From assembly GCF_000827595.2 (NCBI RefSeq), contig NZ_LN776188.1, positions 1 through 41,509 of the forward strand: a stretch of 41,509 nucleotides of DNA, given 5' to 3'. Made by a program: the position numbers and the translations under genes. The stretch comes from Necropsobacter massiliensis (GTDB taxonomy: Bacteria; Pseudomonadota; Gammaproteobacteria; Enterobacterales; Pasteurellaceae). The notes under the pieces were generated by a model, which was not told the origin of the DNA, searched no databases, and saw only the letters and a program-made list of their open reading frames with translations. Each line of letters opens with the position of its first letter. The first letter of the stretch is position 1. Below are positions 27,976 to 36,914 of this stretch, piece after piece.

Positions 27976-28761
27976 ATGAAATTAACGGACAATCAACGCC
28001 TTTATCAACAATTAGCTCAAAAACTCAAAAACAGAATCACGACCGGAGTATATAAAGTAGGTGAAAAACTTCCTGCCGAACGTTTTATTTCAGAGGAAAT
28101 GAACGTCAGTCGTACAGTTGTGCGCGAGGCGATTATCATGCTGGAGGTAGAAGGTTTTGTTGAAGTAAAAAAAGGCTCCGGCATCCATGTTATTTCCTCT
28201 ACAGCTAAAAATGCGTTAAGCACAGATAAAAACAGAGGATTGGAATTTTCAGAATGCGGTCCATTCGAATTACTACAAGCCCGCCAACTTATTGAAAGTA
28301 TTGTCGTAGAATTTGCCGCGACGCAAGCAACTAAAGAAGATATTATCGAAATTATGGAAATTCAAAAAAGCGCCCGTGAAGAAGATCATTTCCGTGACTC
28401 ACAGTGGGATTTGAAATTCCATACTAAAATTGCCCAAATTACCCGCAACAGCGCATTAATTACTATTGTACAGGAAATGTGGCGTCAACGCGTATTAAAT
28501 CCATACTGGCGCAAATTACACGAACATATTGACGCTCGCTCTATCGACAGCTGGTGTGACGAACATGATGAAATTCTGCAAGCATTAATGAATAAAGATC
28601 CGCATGCGGCAAAAATGGCAATGTGGAAACATCTCGAGAATACTAAACAAATGTTGTTTAATGGCGCTAATGATGATTTTGAAATCAGTATAGATAAATA
28701 TCGTTTTTCAGAAAATCCCGTGATTCATCTGACAGACAGTATTTCATCACTGAACAAATAG
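27976..28761 (+). CDS. exuR: Hexuronate regulon repressor ExuR (GntR family, FadR subfamily)
   Basis: Transcriptional repressor released by hexuronates. The 261 residues align closely with E. coli ExuR. The winged helix (about 8-72) contains [35 protein letters not shown] and KKGSGIHV. The FCD effector domain contains [25 protein letters not shown] and [14 protein letters not shown]. The FCD His/Asp positions that usually bind a metal are present (for example D and H in DLKFH). It follows the TRAP operon in the same direction and is the obvious regulator of the flanking uxa and TRAP genes. Confidence 0.92.
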   Translation: MKLTDNQRLYQQLAQKLKNRITTGVYKVGEKLPAERFISEEMNVSRTVVREAIIMLEVEGFVEVKKGSGIHVISSTAKNALSTDKNRGLEFSECGPFELLQARQLIESIVVEFAATQATKEDIIEIMEIQKSAREEDHFRDSQWDLKFHTKIAQITRNSALITIVQEMWRQRVLNPYWRKLHEHIDARSIDSWCDEHDEILQALMNKDPHAAKMAMWKHLENTKQMLFNGANDDFEISIDKYRFSENPVIHLTDSISSLNK

Positions 28762-28780
28762 CCTACATATAAACACGGAT

Positions 28781-28810
28781 ACCCGTCCGGTAAGACATAC
28801 ACGGACGGGT
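28781..28810. terminator. Hairpin between convergent exuR and ddc
   Basis: A perfect 9-bp G/C-rich stem (ACCCGTCCG 28781-28789 with CGGACGGGT 28802-28810) has a 12-base loop. No T-run follows on either strand, but its place between two convergent stop codons fits shared termination. Confidence 0.6.
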
Positions 28811-28825
28811 TAGCACTTCTTACAA

Positions 28826-30358
28826 TTACCCCACAACCTCAACATACTCTCCGCGCACAATCAGATCTTTGATCCGATGTGCTTCGGACAGTACCTGCGC
28901 TAATAAGGCCTGTACGTTTTCCAGCGTGGCGATAGGGCTAAGTGTGGTCATTTTTAACGCCTGTACCCTCCCCACTTTAGTCACGCCGATATTCGCTTCG
29001 CCGCGGGCGAAAAGTTCATCTGCGACATGCTGGTTCAAGGCGTCCAGCAGATCCGCCGGGTATCCCTGTGGTACTACTCGGAATAATACGGACGCAAATT
29101 GCGGTTGAACCAGCAGCTCCAGTTCGTCTGCAGCATGAATATAATCCGCCACGGCACGGGTTAATTTAACACCGTGATCAATCATTGAGCCATACAATTC
29201 CTCGCCCAGCGCTTCAAGGCTGAACCACAGTTTCAGCGCATCGAAACGGCGCGTGGTTTGCAACGATTTAGAGACTAAATTCGGTACGCCGTGCTGTTCG
29301 TCATATTCTGAATTAAGATAATCCGCCTTATAGTCGATAAAACGGTAATTCGCCGCATCTTTTAATAAAAATGCGCCGCAGGAAATAGTTTGGAAAAACT
29401 GTTTATGAAAATCCAGTGTCACCGAATCAGCCAATGCCAGACCGTCCAGCCAGTGCCGATATTCGTTCGATAACAACAAGGCGCCGCCCCAAGCCGCATC
29501 CACATGCAGCCAAGCATCATATTGATCCGCCAACGCCCGTATTTCCCTCAGCGGATCAATCGCACCGGCATCGGTCGTACCTGCAGTTGCGACGATACAA
29601 GCAATAATATTGCCCTGTGCAGTCAAGGTCGCCAATTGTTGTGCCAATGCCTGCATATCCATTTGCGCATTGGCATTGCAAGGAATCGTAACCACAGATT
29701 GAAACCCCATCCCCAGCATCGCCATATTTTTCTGTACGGAAAAATGGGCGTTTTCCGAACAAATCACTTTTACCTTACGCAGTGCTTCAGCTGGCATCCC
29801 ATCCTGCTGCACCGACCATGCCTTGCCTTCAGCATTTTTCCAATGTTTAGCAATACAGGCATCGCGCGCCAACAATACCCCCATTAAATTCGATTGCGTA
29901 CCGCCGGAGGTAAATACCCCGGCATCTCCGGCGGCATAACCTACTTTCTGTCGCAGCCATTCGATTAAGCGCACTTCCATTAACGAGCCAGCCGGACTCT
30001 GATCCCAAGAGTCCATGGATTGATTAGTTGCGTTAATCAAAACCTCTGCGATTTGGCTGCTGACCATCGTTGGGCAATGCAAATGCGCCAGTGAATGCGG
30101 ATGATGTACCTTTAAACTGTTATGTAAAAATAATTCGACTAGCCGCTGTAAGGATTGCTGAAGTCCTAAACCCTGCTTGGTGGGATTAAACGCAATTTCC
30201 GCACGCAGCTGTTTAACGCTGCCGCCGGTGTACATTTTCTCATTTTTAAGCCAATTTCCGACCGCACTTACCGCCTCCGCCATGGCGGATTGATAATCTG
30301 CCACGGATTGCGGATCGTTGCATAACAGCGCCTGTTTATGTTTGGCAAAATCGACCAT
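28826..30358 (-). CDS. ddc: L-2,4-diaminobutyrate decarboxylase
   Basis: PLP enzyme that decarboxylates L-2,4-diaminobutyrate to 1,3-diaminopropane. The 510 residues belong to the group II decarboxylases. They carry [14 protein letters not shown] (cofactor phosphate loop), [13 protein letters not shown] and the PLP lysine in [10 protein letters not shown]. The ATG at 30358 follows a GAGGAAAG site; a TTG 15 bases upstream overlaps that site and is discounted. It follows dat by 73 bases on the same strand, as in H. influenzae and Acinetobacter. An uptake core lies at 30261. Confidence 0.95.
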   Translation of the reverse strand: MVDFAKHKQALLCNDPQSVADYQSAMAEAVSAVGNWLKNEKMYTGGSVKQLRAEIAFNPTKQGLGLQQSLQRLVELFLHNSLKVHHPHSLAHLHCPTMVSSQIAEVLINATNQSMDSWDQSPAGSLMEVRLIEWLRQKVGYAAGDAGVFTSGGTQSNLMGVLLARDACIAKHWKNAEGKAWSVQQDGMPAEALRKVKVICSENAHFSVQKNMAMLGMGFQSVVTIPCNANAQMDMQALAQQLATLTAQGNIIACIVATAGTTDAGAIDPLREIRALADQYDAWLHVDAAWGGALLLSNEYRHWLDGLALADSVTLDFHKQFFQTISCGAFLLKDAANYRFIDYKADYLNSEYDEQHGVPNLVSKSLQTTRRFDALKLWFSLEALGEELYGSMIDHGVKLTRAVADYIHAADELELLVQPQFASVLFRVVPQGYPADLLDALNQHVADELFARGEANIGVTKVGRVQALKMTTLSPIATLENVQALLAQVLSEAHRIKDLIVRGEYVEVVG

Positions 30359-30393
30359 GTTTTCTTTCCTCAAATAAAGCCTAAATAGCGCAA

Positions 30394-30421
30394 ACGGCGC
30401 TCGGTAAAAGACAAGCGCCGT
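30394..30421 (-). other. Stem-loop between dat and ddc
   Basis: A perfect 8-bp stem (ACGGCGCT 30394-30401 with AGCGCCGT 30414-30421) has a 12-base loop and no T-run. It lies in the short gap between two cotranscribed genes, so mRNA stabilisation or partial attenuation is more likely than full termination. Confidence 0.55.
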
Positions 30422-30431
30422 CGCACGGAAA

Positions 30432-31796
30432 TTAACCCCGAACCGAGTTTAACGCATCCGTCACGGAAGCGGCGAAACGGGCGATCATTGCTTCGCATTC
30501 GCTCTGCGTGATAATCAACGGGCACAGAATACGCACCACATTACCGCCGCGTCCGCCACGTTCCAGTAATAATTTATTGTTAAAACAGGCCTTCTGAATT
30601 GCCGCAGCCAGTTCGCTGTCTGCCGGATATGCGCCGAGGCGATCTGCCGCGCGGCGCTCATCCACGATTTCAATACCAATCATTAAACCGCGCCCGCGTA
30701 CATTACCGATACAAGGGAATTCGTGTGCCAGTTGTCTCAGTGCGGTTTGCAAAAACTCACCGCGCTCACGGGCATTCTGCGCCAGATTTTGTTCGCGCAT
30801 GATTTTTAGCGATACATAACCGGTTGCCATCGCCAGTTGATTACCACGGAAAGTGCCCGTATGTCCGGCAGGTTGCCAAGCATCGAATTCTTTTTTAATC
30901 GCCAATACCGCCAGCGGTAAACTGCCACCGACCGCTTTAGACATCACTACAATATCCGGTTCGATTCCCGCATGTTCAAAGGCGAACATTTTACCCGAGC
31001 GACAAAAGCCCGCCTGCACTTCGTCTAGAATCAGAACAATGCCGTGCTTACGGGTAACCTCACGGATTTTTTGCAACCATTTTACCGGGGCGACAACCAC
31101 ACCGCCTTCACCTTGAATCGCTTCCAAAATTACGGCCGCCGGTTTCACCACACCGCTTTCCACATCTTCAATAAAATTCTCGAAATAATAGGTTAACGCC
31201 TCTACTCCCGCCTCTCCACCGATTCCAAGTGGACAGCGATATTCATGCGGATACGGCATAAACTGCACGCCCGCCATTAAGTTCTGCACCGCATTTTTAG
31301 CGCCTAAATTGCCGGTTATCGACAATGCGCCGTGTGTCATACCGTGATACCCGCCGGAAAACGCAATCACGTTACCGCGACCGGTATAGGTTTTCGCCAG
31401 TTTGATCGCCGCTTCCGTACTGTCAGCGCCGGAAGGACCGCAGAATTGGAGGCGATAGGCGTCTTTCGGGAAAAACGATAATAATTCCGCCGTAAACGCA
31501 TCTTTTAACGGCGTGGTTAAATCAAGGGTATGCAACGGCAAACCGCTGCTTAAAACGTCGTGAATGGCTTGAATCACCGCCGGGTGATTGTGTCCAAGCG
31601 CCAGTGTTCCTGCACCTGCTAAACAGTCGAGGTAATCATTGCCCTCAACATCAGTGACCCAGCAGCCTTGTGCCTTTGCAATCGCTAACGGCAGTTTGCG
31701 CGGATAACTGCGAACATTAGATTCCATCTCGTTCTGACGAGTTAAATAATATTCATTGGTCGCATGCTTGATTGGATTTACAGGAGTGATTGTCAT
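30432..31796 (-). CDS. dat: L-2,4-diaminobutyrate:2-oxoglutarate aminotransferase
   Basis: Class III PLP aminotransferase that makes L-2,4-diaminobutyrate from aspartate semialdehyde and glutamate. The 454 residues carry [16 protein letters not shown], the cofactor Asp in [13 protein letters not shown], and the Schiff-base lysine in [14 protein letters not shown]. The pairing with ddc identifies it as Dat rather than EctB or an ornithine aminotransferase. Product flow goes to 1,3-diaminopropane, which in several bacteria replaces other diamines. The Shine-Dalgarno AGAAGG is unusually far (about 12 bases) from the ATG. Confidence 0.93.
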   Translation of the reverse strand: MTITPVNPIKHATNEYYLTRQNEMESNVRSYPRKLPLAIAKAQGCWVTDVEGNDYLDCLAGAGTLALGHNHPAVIQAIHDVLSSGLPLHTLDLTTPLKDAFTAELLSFFPKDAYRLQFCGPSGADSTEAAIKLAKTYTGRGNVIAFSGGYHGMTHGALSITGNLGAKNAVQNLMAGVQFMPYPHEYRCPLGIGGEAGVEALTYYFENFIEDVESGVVKPAAVILEAIQGEGGVVVAPVKWLQKIREVTRKHGIVLILDEVQAGFCRSGKMFAFEHAGIEPDIVVMSKAVGGSLPLAVLAIKKEFDAWQPAGHTGTFRGNQLAMATGYVSLKIMREQNLAQNARERGEFLQTALRQLAHEFPCIGNVRGRGLMIGIEIVDERRAADRLGAYPADSELAAAIQKACFNNKLLLERGGRGGNVVRILCPLIITQSECEAMIARFAASVTDALNSVRG

Positions 31797-32061
31797 TATT
31801 AAAACATACCTTCTCTATGAGGTTAAAAAAATAAGTCGGGTGCCTTGCGGGAAGCCTAAGCTTTCTTATTCTTGAAAATAAGATGCCATGGGGCATTTGA
31901 CTCGCTACTTATTAAAAAAAGCGTTGCAGCTTTTTTACATTTTCCGGAACGGAAAGATCGGACTTATCACGCGGGTTTATCGGCGCGGATAAGGTCGGCA
32001 TATAGTACTCTGTTTAATCAGAAAGGAAAGCGGTTTTTCACGGTTAAACCGTATTATCAGC
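31797..32061. other. Intergenic region upstream of dat (no gene)
   Basis: With the malQ terminator, this makes a 313-base gap without a convincing gene; small open frames in it lack ribosome-binding sites. It should hold the dat-ddc promoter, reading leftward. Visible structure: an A/T-rich hairpin (31865-31870 with 31877-31882), a perfect spaced palindrome at 31941-31955, and an inverted repeat CGGTTT/AAACCG at 32031-32036 and 32046-32051. I could not assign a clear -35/-10 pair. Confidence 0.6.
31941..31955. promoter_or_regulatory. Operator-like palindrome upstream of dat-ddc
   Basis: TTTCCG-GAA-CGGAAA is a perfect 6+6 inverted repeat with a 3-base centre, about 150 bases upstream of the dat start. 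It has the size of a dimeric repressor site. The regulator is unknown. Confidence 0.35.
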
Positions 32062-32089
32062 AAAAAAAGGGGAACAGTTTATGTTCCCC
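32062..32089 (-). terminator. Terminator of malQ
   Basis: A perfect 8-bp stem (GGGGAACA 32069-32076 with TGTTCCCC 32082-32089) has a 5-base loop. On the minus strand it is followed by seven T residues, 20 bases after the malQ stop. Confidence 0.92.
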
Positions 32090-32109
32090 GTAAAATTCTT
32101 CGCTGGTAA

Positions 32110-34197
32110 TCAGCCCTTTTTACGCACGCTATTAACCGCACTGAGCAATGTCTGCACCTCAGGGTCGGCAAATATCTGCGCAACATCCGCTGTTAATCGA
32201 CGGCGCCAGTTGGCATACTGGGTGCTGGTGCCAGGGATATTGACCGGCTCGCTCATATCCAGCCAGTCTTCTGGCTGTAAACCGAACAGCGCACTGCTTA
32301 CATTCGCCACGTAGCGCTGTAACCGGTGATTGAAGGTTTTGCTAACGGCGGAAGATAAGGTTTCGTCAATACCGTCTTCAACCTCAATATGATTTTCTTT
32401 TAAGCGCGCAAGGATTTTCGCTTTGGCATTAATGCGATCCTGTTTTAAGATTGCCAGCACTTTCGGATTCGGATACACGCCGAATTGCTGCCCCAGTTCG
32501 AAATCATAACCGCGCCAGTAACCGTTGATTGTTGGCAAATCATGAGTGCTCAGCGTCGTCATCGCCTGATACGGATAATCCTGCAAGTTACGACTTTGCC
32601 CCTGTTGGTCAAATTCAAAGTAGAAAATTTTATAAGACAAAATACCGGCGTTTTTCAGCTTACTGACGATTTCTTTCGGCACGGTACCCAGATCTTCGCC
32701 GATAATCAGGCTTTTATGACGCTGACTTTCCAATGCCAGAATGGCGATCAGATCGTCCACCGGGTAACGCACATAGGCTCCGTTTACGGCGCTGTCGCCT
32801 TTTGGAATCCACCATAAGCGCAACAGCGACATAATATGGTCAATACGCAGTGCGCCACAGTTTTTCATATTGGCACGCACCAGCTCAATAAACGGTTGAT
32901 ACGCCAGCTGTTTCAGCACATGCGGATTCATCGGCACCAATCCCCAGTTCTGCCCCTGTGGTCCGAGAATATCCGGCGGCGCACCGACGGAGGCGTCTAG
33001 ACAGTAAAGATTTTTATCGCACCAAGTTTCCGCACCACTGCCGGTAACGCCGACCGCTAAATCACGATACATGCCGATAGTCATTTGATTGGCTTTACAG
33101 ATTTCATTACATTCAGCAAGTTGCTGATCGGCGCAAAACTGTAGCCAAGCATAGAACAGTACTTCATTGGCGTATTTTTTACGGAATTTTTGTACCGCCT
33201 CGGCATGGTAATCCCGATATTCTTCCGCCCAAAAATCCCAGCCCCATTGTTCGCTGAAATGGTTGCTCAGATACTGATGCAGCGCATCAAAGGTCGCCTG
33301 TACCTGCAAACTTTCACCGCCTTGCTGCACAAATTGCTCAAACGCCTGCTGACGAAGTGCGGTCGGATTTTGCTGAAAATAATCGAATGCCAGCGCCAAC
33401 CCCTGCAATTTTAACTGCATGACCTGCGGATAATTTATCCAACAATCCGACCGCACTTTAGCTAATTTCTGCTGCACTTCCGCGCTATTAAACCATTGCT
33501 GTGCGATATCGCTTTGTTGAAATTCAGGCAACTGATTAATATCAATATAAATAATGTTCAGCCATTGCCGTGAAGATGGGCTGTACGGACTGGCGGAATC
33601 AGGATTTGCCGGGAACAGCGCATGAATCGGGTTCAGCCCGATAAAATCCGCCTGATAAGGCTGCATATTGTGCAAAAATGCCTTCAAATCTCCAAAATCG
33701 CCCACACCCCAGTTTTGTTCGGATTTCAGCGTATAAAGCTGAAGAAAAGAACCCCACAGTTTTTTCCCCTGCGCCAGTTCAGCGGGCTGATAACAGCGGG
33801 TCGGCGCAATAATAATCCGGCATTGATACGTTTTGTTTTGGGTTTTCAACACCAAATTATGATAGCCCAGCGGCAAATCACGCGGTAACTCAATGCCGTT
33901 GCGTTTGATTTTGCCCTCAATCACCTGTGATGAGTTTTCCAGTTGTAGCTGCCAGCTGCCCCGTAAAGGATGTTTTTTATCGGCATGCTTCAGCGGCAAA
34001 AAGTGCGGTCGGTTTTGGTAGAAGATTTTTACTTCCGGTAACGGCGTGGTTCGCGCCGATAAGTTGCCGTGAAAGGTGTTAAGCAGTCGTTGCTTGATCT
34101 GATGCGGCGCTCGTTTCTTTAATCCGCGTTCATCAAAGAAATACGGCATAATACCCGCTTGATCAAATTTTTTTTGTTGTTTTGCTGCAATACTCAT
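32110..34197 (-). CDS. malQ: 4-alpha-glucanotransferase (amylomaltase)
   Basis: GH77 enzyme that disproportionates maltose and short maltodextrins, releasing glucose and longer chains for MalP. The 695 residues (E. coli MalQ 694) contain the Proteobacteria-type N-terminal extension. GH77 motifs include GDFGDLKAFL, the donor loop SPYSPSSRQWLN, ALRIDHIMSL (nucleophile Asp) and IGEDLGTVP (acid/base Glu). THDLPTINGYWRG carries the transition-state Asp. The AAGGAG ribosome-binding site is strong. It lies downstream of malP but is separated from it by 150 bases carrying two hairpins. Three uptake cores lie inside it (33355, 33450, 34001). Confidence 0.96.
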   Translation of the reverse strand: MSIAAKQQKKFDQAGIMPYFFDERGLKKRAPHQIKQRLLNTFHGNLSARTTPLPEVKIFYQNRPHFLPLKHADKKHPLRGSWQLQLENSSQVIEGKIKRNGIELPRDLPLGYHNLVLKTQNKTYQCRIIIAPTRCYQPAELAQGKKLWGSFLQLYTLKSEQNWGVGDFGDLKAFLHNMQPYQADFIGLNPIHALFPANPDSASPYSPSSRQWLNIIYIDINQLPEFQQSDIAQQWFNSAEVQQKLAKVRSDCWINYPQVMQLKLQGLALAFDYFQQNPTALRQQAFEQFVQQGGESLQVQATFDALHQYLSNHFSEQWGWDFWAEEYRDYHAEAVQKFRKKYANEVLFYAWLQFCADQQLAECNEICKANQMTIGMYRDLAVGVTGSGAETWCDKNLYCLDASVGAPPDILGPQGQNWGLVPMNPHVLKQLAYQPFIELVRANMKNCGALRIDHIMSLLRLWWIPKGDSAVNGAYVRYPVDDLIAILALESQRHKSLIIGEDLGTVPKEIVSKLKNAGILSYKIFYFEFDQQGQSRNLQDYPYQAMTTLSTHDLPTINGYWRGYDFELGQQFGVYPNPKVLAILKQDRINAKAKILARLKENHIEVEDGIDETLSSAVSKTFNHRLQRYVANVSSALFGLQPEDWLDMSEPVNIPGTSTQYANWRRRLTADVAQIFADPEVQTLLSAVNSVRKKG

Positions 34198-34221
34198 TGC
34201 TAACTCCTTAATTAAACGGCT

Positions 34222-34242
34222 CTTTTCATAAGGTATGAAAAG
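34222..34242 (-). other. Inverted repeat just upstream of malQ
   Basis: CTTTTCATA-AGG-TATGAAAAG is a perfect 9+9 repeat with a 3-base centre, ending about 25 bases before the malQ start and just ahead of its ribosome-binding site. It could be an mRNA hairpin or a protein-binding site. Confidence 0.5.
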
Positions 34243-34265
34243 AAAATCAATTAGGTTGTAAATTT

Positions 34266-34292
34266 GAAAAGCTCCCTCCGCGCGGGAGGGAG
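34266..34292 (-). terminator. Intercistronic terminator-like hairpin between malP and malQ
   Basis: A perfect 8-bp C/G-rich stem (CTCCCTCC 34272-34279 with GGAGGGAG 34285-34292) has a 5-base loop. On the minus strand it is followed by CTTTTC. The short T-run suggests partial termination between malP and malQ. Confidence 0.65.
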
Positions 34293-34347
34293 AAAACTAC
34301 TAGAGAATAAACGTCGTTATAATTTATCGTTCGTTGCTTAAAACGCC

Positions 34348-36744
34348 CTATTTTTTCAACCAGATACGTGCTTGATAATCACGAATCGAACGGTCGGAAC
34401 TGAACATACCTAAGCGCGCGGTATTTAAGATTGCACTACGCAGCCAAGCGTCCCTATCCAAATAAGCCCGTCCGATGCGCTGTTGCGCCTGACGATAGCT
34501 GTCGAAATCGGCGAAGACCAAGAACGGATCGCGCTCAAGCAGGCTTTCCAGCATCAAATTAAAGGTGGCTTTGTCACCATTTGAGGCTTTACCTTTCGCC
34601 AAGAAGTCCACCGCATTTTTCAATACCGCGTCGTTCTTATAATAATCTTTCGGTTTATAACCTTTCGCCAGTAATTCGCGCACGCTTTCAACGGTATGAC
34701 CGAACAGGAAGATATTTTCCTCACCCACCATATCGGCAATTTCCACATTGGCGCCGTCCAGCGTACCTAAGGTCAACGCACCGTTTAACGCCAGTTTCAT
34801 ATTACCGGTACCGGAGGCTTCTTTACCCGCCATAGAAATTTGTTCGGACACATCCGCCGCCGGAATGATTTTTTCCGCCAAAGAGACGCGGTAATCCGGT
34901 AAAAATGCCACCTGTAGCTTATCTTTTACCTGTTTATCATTATTAATAATGTCGGCAACGTTATTGATCGCATGAATAATATTTTTCGCCAAATAATAAC
35001 CCGGCGCCGCTTTACCGGCAAACACAAACAAACGCGGGGTATAATCCTGATTTGGATTATCTTTCAGCGATTGATAGGTAGCAATAATGTTCAGCAGATT
35101 TAAATGCTGGCGTTTATATTCATGGAAACGTTTAATCTGAATGTCAAACACCGCATCCGGATTAACCGTAAAGCCCAAACTGCGTTCGATTTCGTCCGCC
35201 AGCACGGATTTGTTCACCTGTTTAATCCGGCGATATTCTTCACGGAAACCGGCATCGTCTACATACTCTTCCACGCCGCGCAGCAATTCCAGATCTTTGG
35301 TCCAGTCCGCTTTTAAGGTGCGATCCAGTAAATCGCTTAACTGCGGGTTGGCTTGACGAATCCAGCGACGCGGTGTAATCCCGTTGGTCACGTTGCAGAA
35401 TTTGCTCGGGAACAGTTTGTTATATTCTGGGAATAAATCCGTTACCAGTAAATCGGAGTGAATCTGCGCCACACCGTTGACCGCAAAACAGGTCACGACG
35501 CACAAATTCGCCATCCGCACACGATAATCGAACAGGATAGCCAGTTTTTCCCACACGTTGTTGTCTTCACCGAATTCGGCAATCACACGGTTGTGGAAAA
35601 TATCGTTAATTTTTTCCACAATCTGATAATGGCGTGGCAGCAGGCGTTTAAACAAACGTTGATCCCATTGTTCCAGCGCTTCCGGCAGCAGGGTGTGGTT
35701 GGTGTAGGCGAAGGTGTTGGCGCAAATCGACCAAGCCTCGTCCCAAGTTAGTTCGTATTTATCCAGCAACAGACGCATTAATTCCGGAATCGCCAGTGTC
35801 GGGTGGGTGTCATTCAGCTGAATTACCTGACGGGTTGCAAAATCCGATAGCTCATAGCCTTCGGCGAAATGGCGTTCCAAAATATCCGCCACCGAGCAGG
35901 CGCAATGGAAATATTGCTGCATTAGACGCAGTTTTTGTCCGGCTTTGTGATTATCATTCGGGTACAGAACCTGGGTAAGTGCGGTCGCATTTACAATTGT
36001 TTTATCCGCCGTTAAGAATTTGCCGTCGTTAAATTTCGCTAAATCAAAGGATTGATCGCTGTCCGCCTGCCATAAACGCAACGGTTGGATAATGTCATTT
36101 TGATAACCGACAATTGGCAAATCAAAGGCTTTGCCCTGAATGGTTAAAGACGGTGTCCATTCATATTTATCCCCGTGGACTAATTTAATTCTACCGCCGA
36201 AATGCACATGCTGGGTTTTGGACACGTTATAGCTGTGCCACGGGTAATGATCTCTGTCCCAAGTATCCGCACTTTCTTTCTGTTCGCCCTGTTCGAAAGA
36301 CTGTTTAAATAAACCGTATTGATAATGCAAGCCGTAACCTGTGGCATTTTGCCCCAATGCCGCCATGGAATCCAGAAAACAAGCGGCTAAACGTCCCAAA
36401 CCGCCGTTGCCCAGCGCCGGGTCACGTTCCTGTTCCAGTACGTCCACCAGCTCCACCTGAAACTGTGCCAAATAGCTTTTAATCTGTTCATAACAACCTA
36501 AATTCATCAGGTTGTTGCCGGTTAAACGACCGATAAGAAACTCCATGGAAAGATAATTGACATGGCGTTCTTCCGTGCCTTTCACCGCCGGTTTGGAATA
36601 AACCAGATCCAGTGCACTTTGTGCAATAATCTGATACCATTGTTGTAAAGAGAGTTGTTCCGGCGACTCTACATCGAAATAACGGCAGAATTTTCGCACG
36701 CTGCTGTCGAACAACGCCATATCGTTAAGATTGAACTGAGACAT
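34348..36744 (-). CDS. malP: Maltodextrin phosphorylase
   Basis: PLP-dependent GT35 enzyme that releases glucose 1-phosphate from maltodextrins. The 798 residues show [36 protein letters not shown], and the C-terminal cofactor block [24 protein letters not shown] with the PLP lysine. The length (E. coli MalP 797, GlgP 815), the malQ neighbour and divergent malT favour malP over glgP. The ATG at 36744 follows AAGGAG at 6 bases; an upstream GTG overlaps this site. MalT-box-like sites lie upstream. Confidence 0.93.
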   Translation of the reverse strand: MSQFNLNDMALFDSSVRKFCRYFDVESPEQLSLQQWYQIIAQSALDLVYSKPAVKGTEERHVNYLSMEFLIGRLTGNNLMNLGCYEQIKSYLAQFQVELVDVLEQERDPALGNGGLGRLAACFLDSMAALGQNATGYGLHYQYGLFKQSFEQGEQKESADTWDRDHYPWHSYNVSKTQHVHFGGRIKLVHGDKYEWTPSLTIQGKAFDLPIVGYQNDIIQPLRLWQADSDQSFDLAKFNDGKFLTADKTIVNATALTQVLYPNDNHKAGQKLRLMQQYFHCACSVADILERHFAEGYELSDFATRQVIQLNDTHPTLAIPELMRLLLDKYELTWDEAWSICANTFAYTNHTLLPEALEQWDQRLFKRLLPRHYQIVEKINDIFHNRVIAEFGEDNNVWEKLAILFDYRVRMANLCVVTCFAVNGVAQIHSDLLVTDLFPEYNKLFPSKFCNVTNGITPRRWIRQANPQLSDLLDRTLKADWTKDLELLRGVEEYVDDAGFREEYRRIKQVNKSVLADEIERSLGFTVNPDAVFDIQIKRFHEYKRQHLNLLNIIATYQSLKDNPNQDYTPRLFVFAGKAAPGYYLAKNIIHAINNVADIINNDKQVKDKLQVAFLPDYRVSLAEKIIPAADVSEQISMAGKEASGTGNMKLALNGALTLGTLDGANVEIADMVGEENIFLFGHTVESVRELLAKGYKPKDYYKNDAVLKNAVDFLAKGKASNGDKATFNLMLESLLERDPFLVFADFDSYRQAQQRIGRAYLDRDAWLRSAILNTARLGMFSSDRSIRDYQARIWLKK

Positions 36745-36815
36745 AAACACTCCTTTTGGAAATTGACGAATATTAAAATTTCTATGCCTTATTATGAGTA
36801 ATTGCGGAAAAACAA

Positions 36816-36825
36816 AATCCTCCCT
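36816..36825 (-). promoter_or_regulatory. Candidate MalT box proximal to malP
   Basis: AGGGAGGATT on the minus strand matches GGGGA(T/G)GAGG at 7 of 10 positions. It lies about 19 bases upstream of a CATAAT -10-like box (36791-36796), that is, at or near -35, where MalT sites sit in E. coli mal promoters. Confidence 0.5.
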
Positions 36826-36871
36826 GCTATAATCTTATGAGTATGATAAACAGGAAGTAATTTAAATGCTA

Positions 36872-36892
36872 AGGGAGGAGTACCTCCTACTC
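36872..36892. promoter_or_regulatory. Inverted pair of candidate MalT boxes in the malT leader
   Basis: AGGGAGGAGT on the plus strand (36872-36881) and GAGTAGGAGG on the minus strand (36883-36892) each match the MalT box at 8 of 10 positions. Head to head, they create the palindrome GGAGG-AGTA-CCTCC. It lies 23 bases upstream of the malT start, so it could act as an operator in DNA or a hairpin in mRNA. Confidence 0.5.
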
Positions 36893-36914
36893 AAATAAAA
36901 AGGATTAATCCAGT

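Noticed and set aside
31872-32093. Rightward open frame of 73 codons in the dat-malQ gap
   Set aside because: It has no ribosome-binding site, runs antisense through the malQ terminator and the expected dat leader, and has no protein-like composition.
34348-36744. glgP (glycogen phosphorylase) as the identity of the phosphorylase
   Set aside because: Length, malQ downstream and divergent malT match the malPQ-malT arrangement; no glg genes are adjacent. Substrate preference still cannot be proven from sequence alone.
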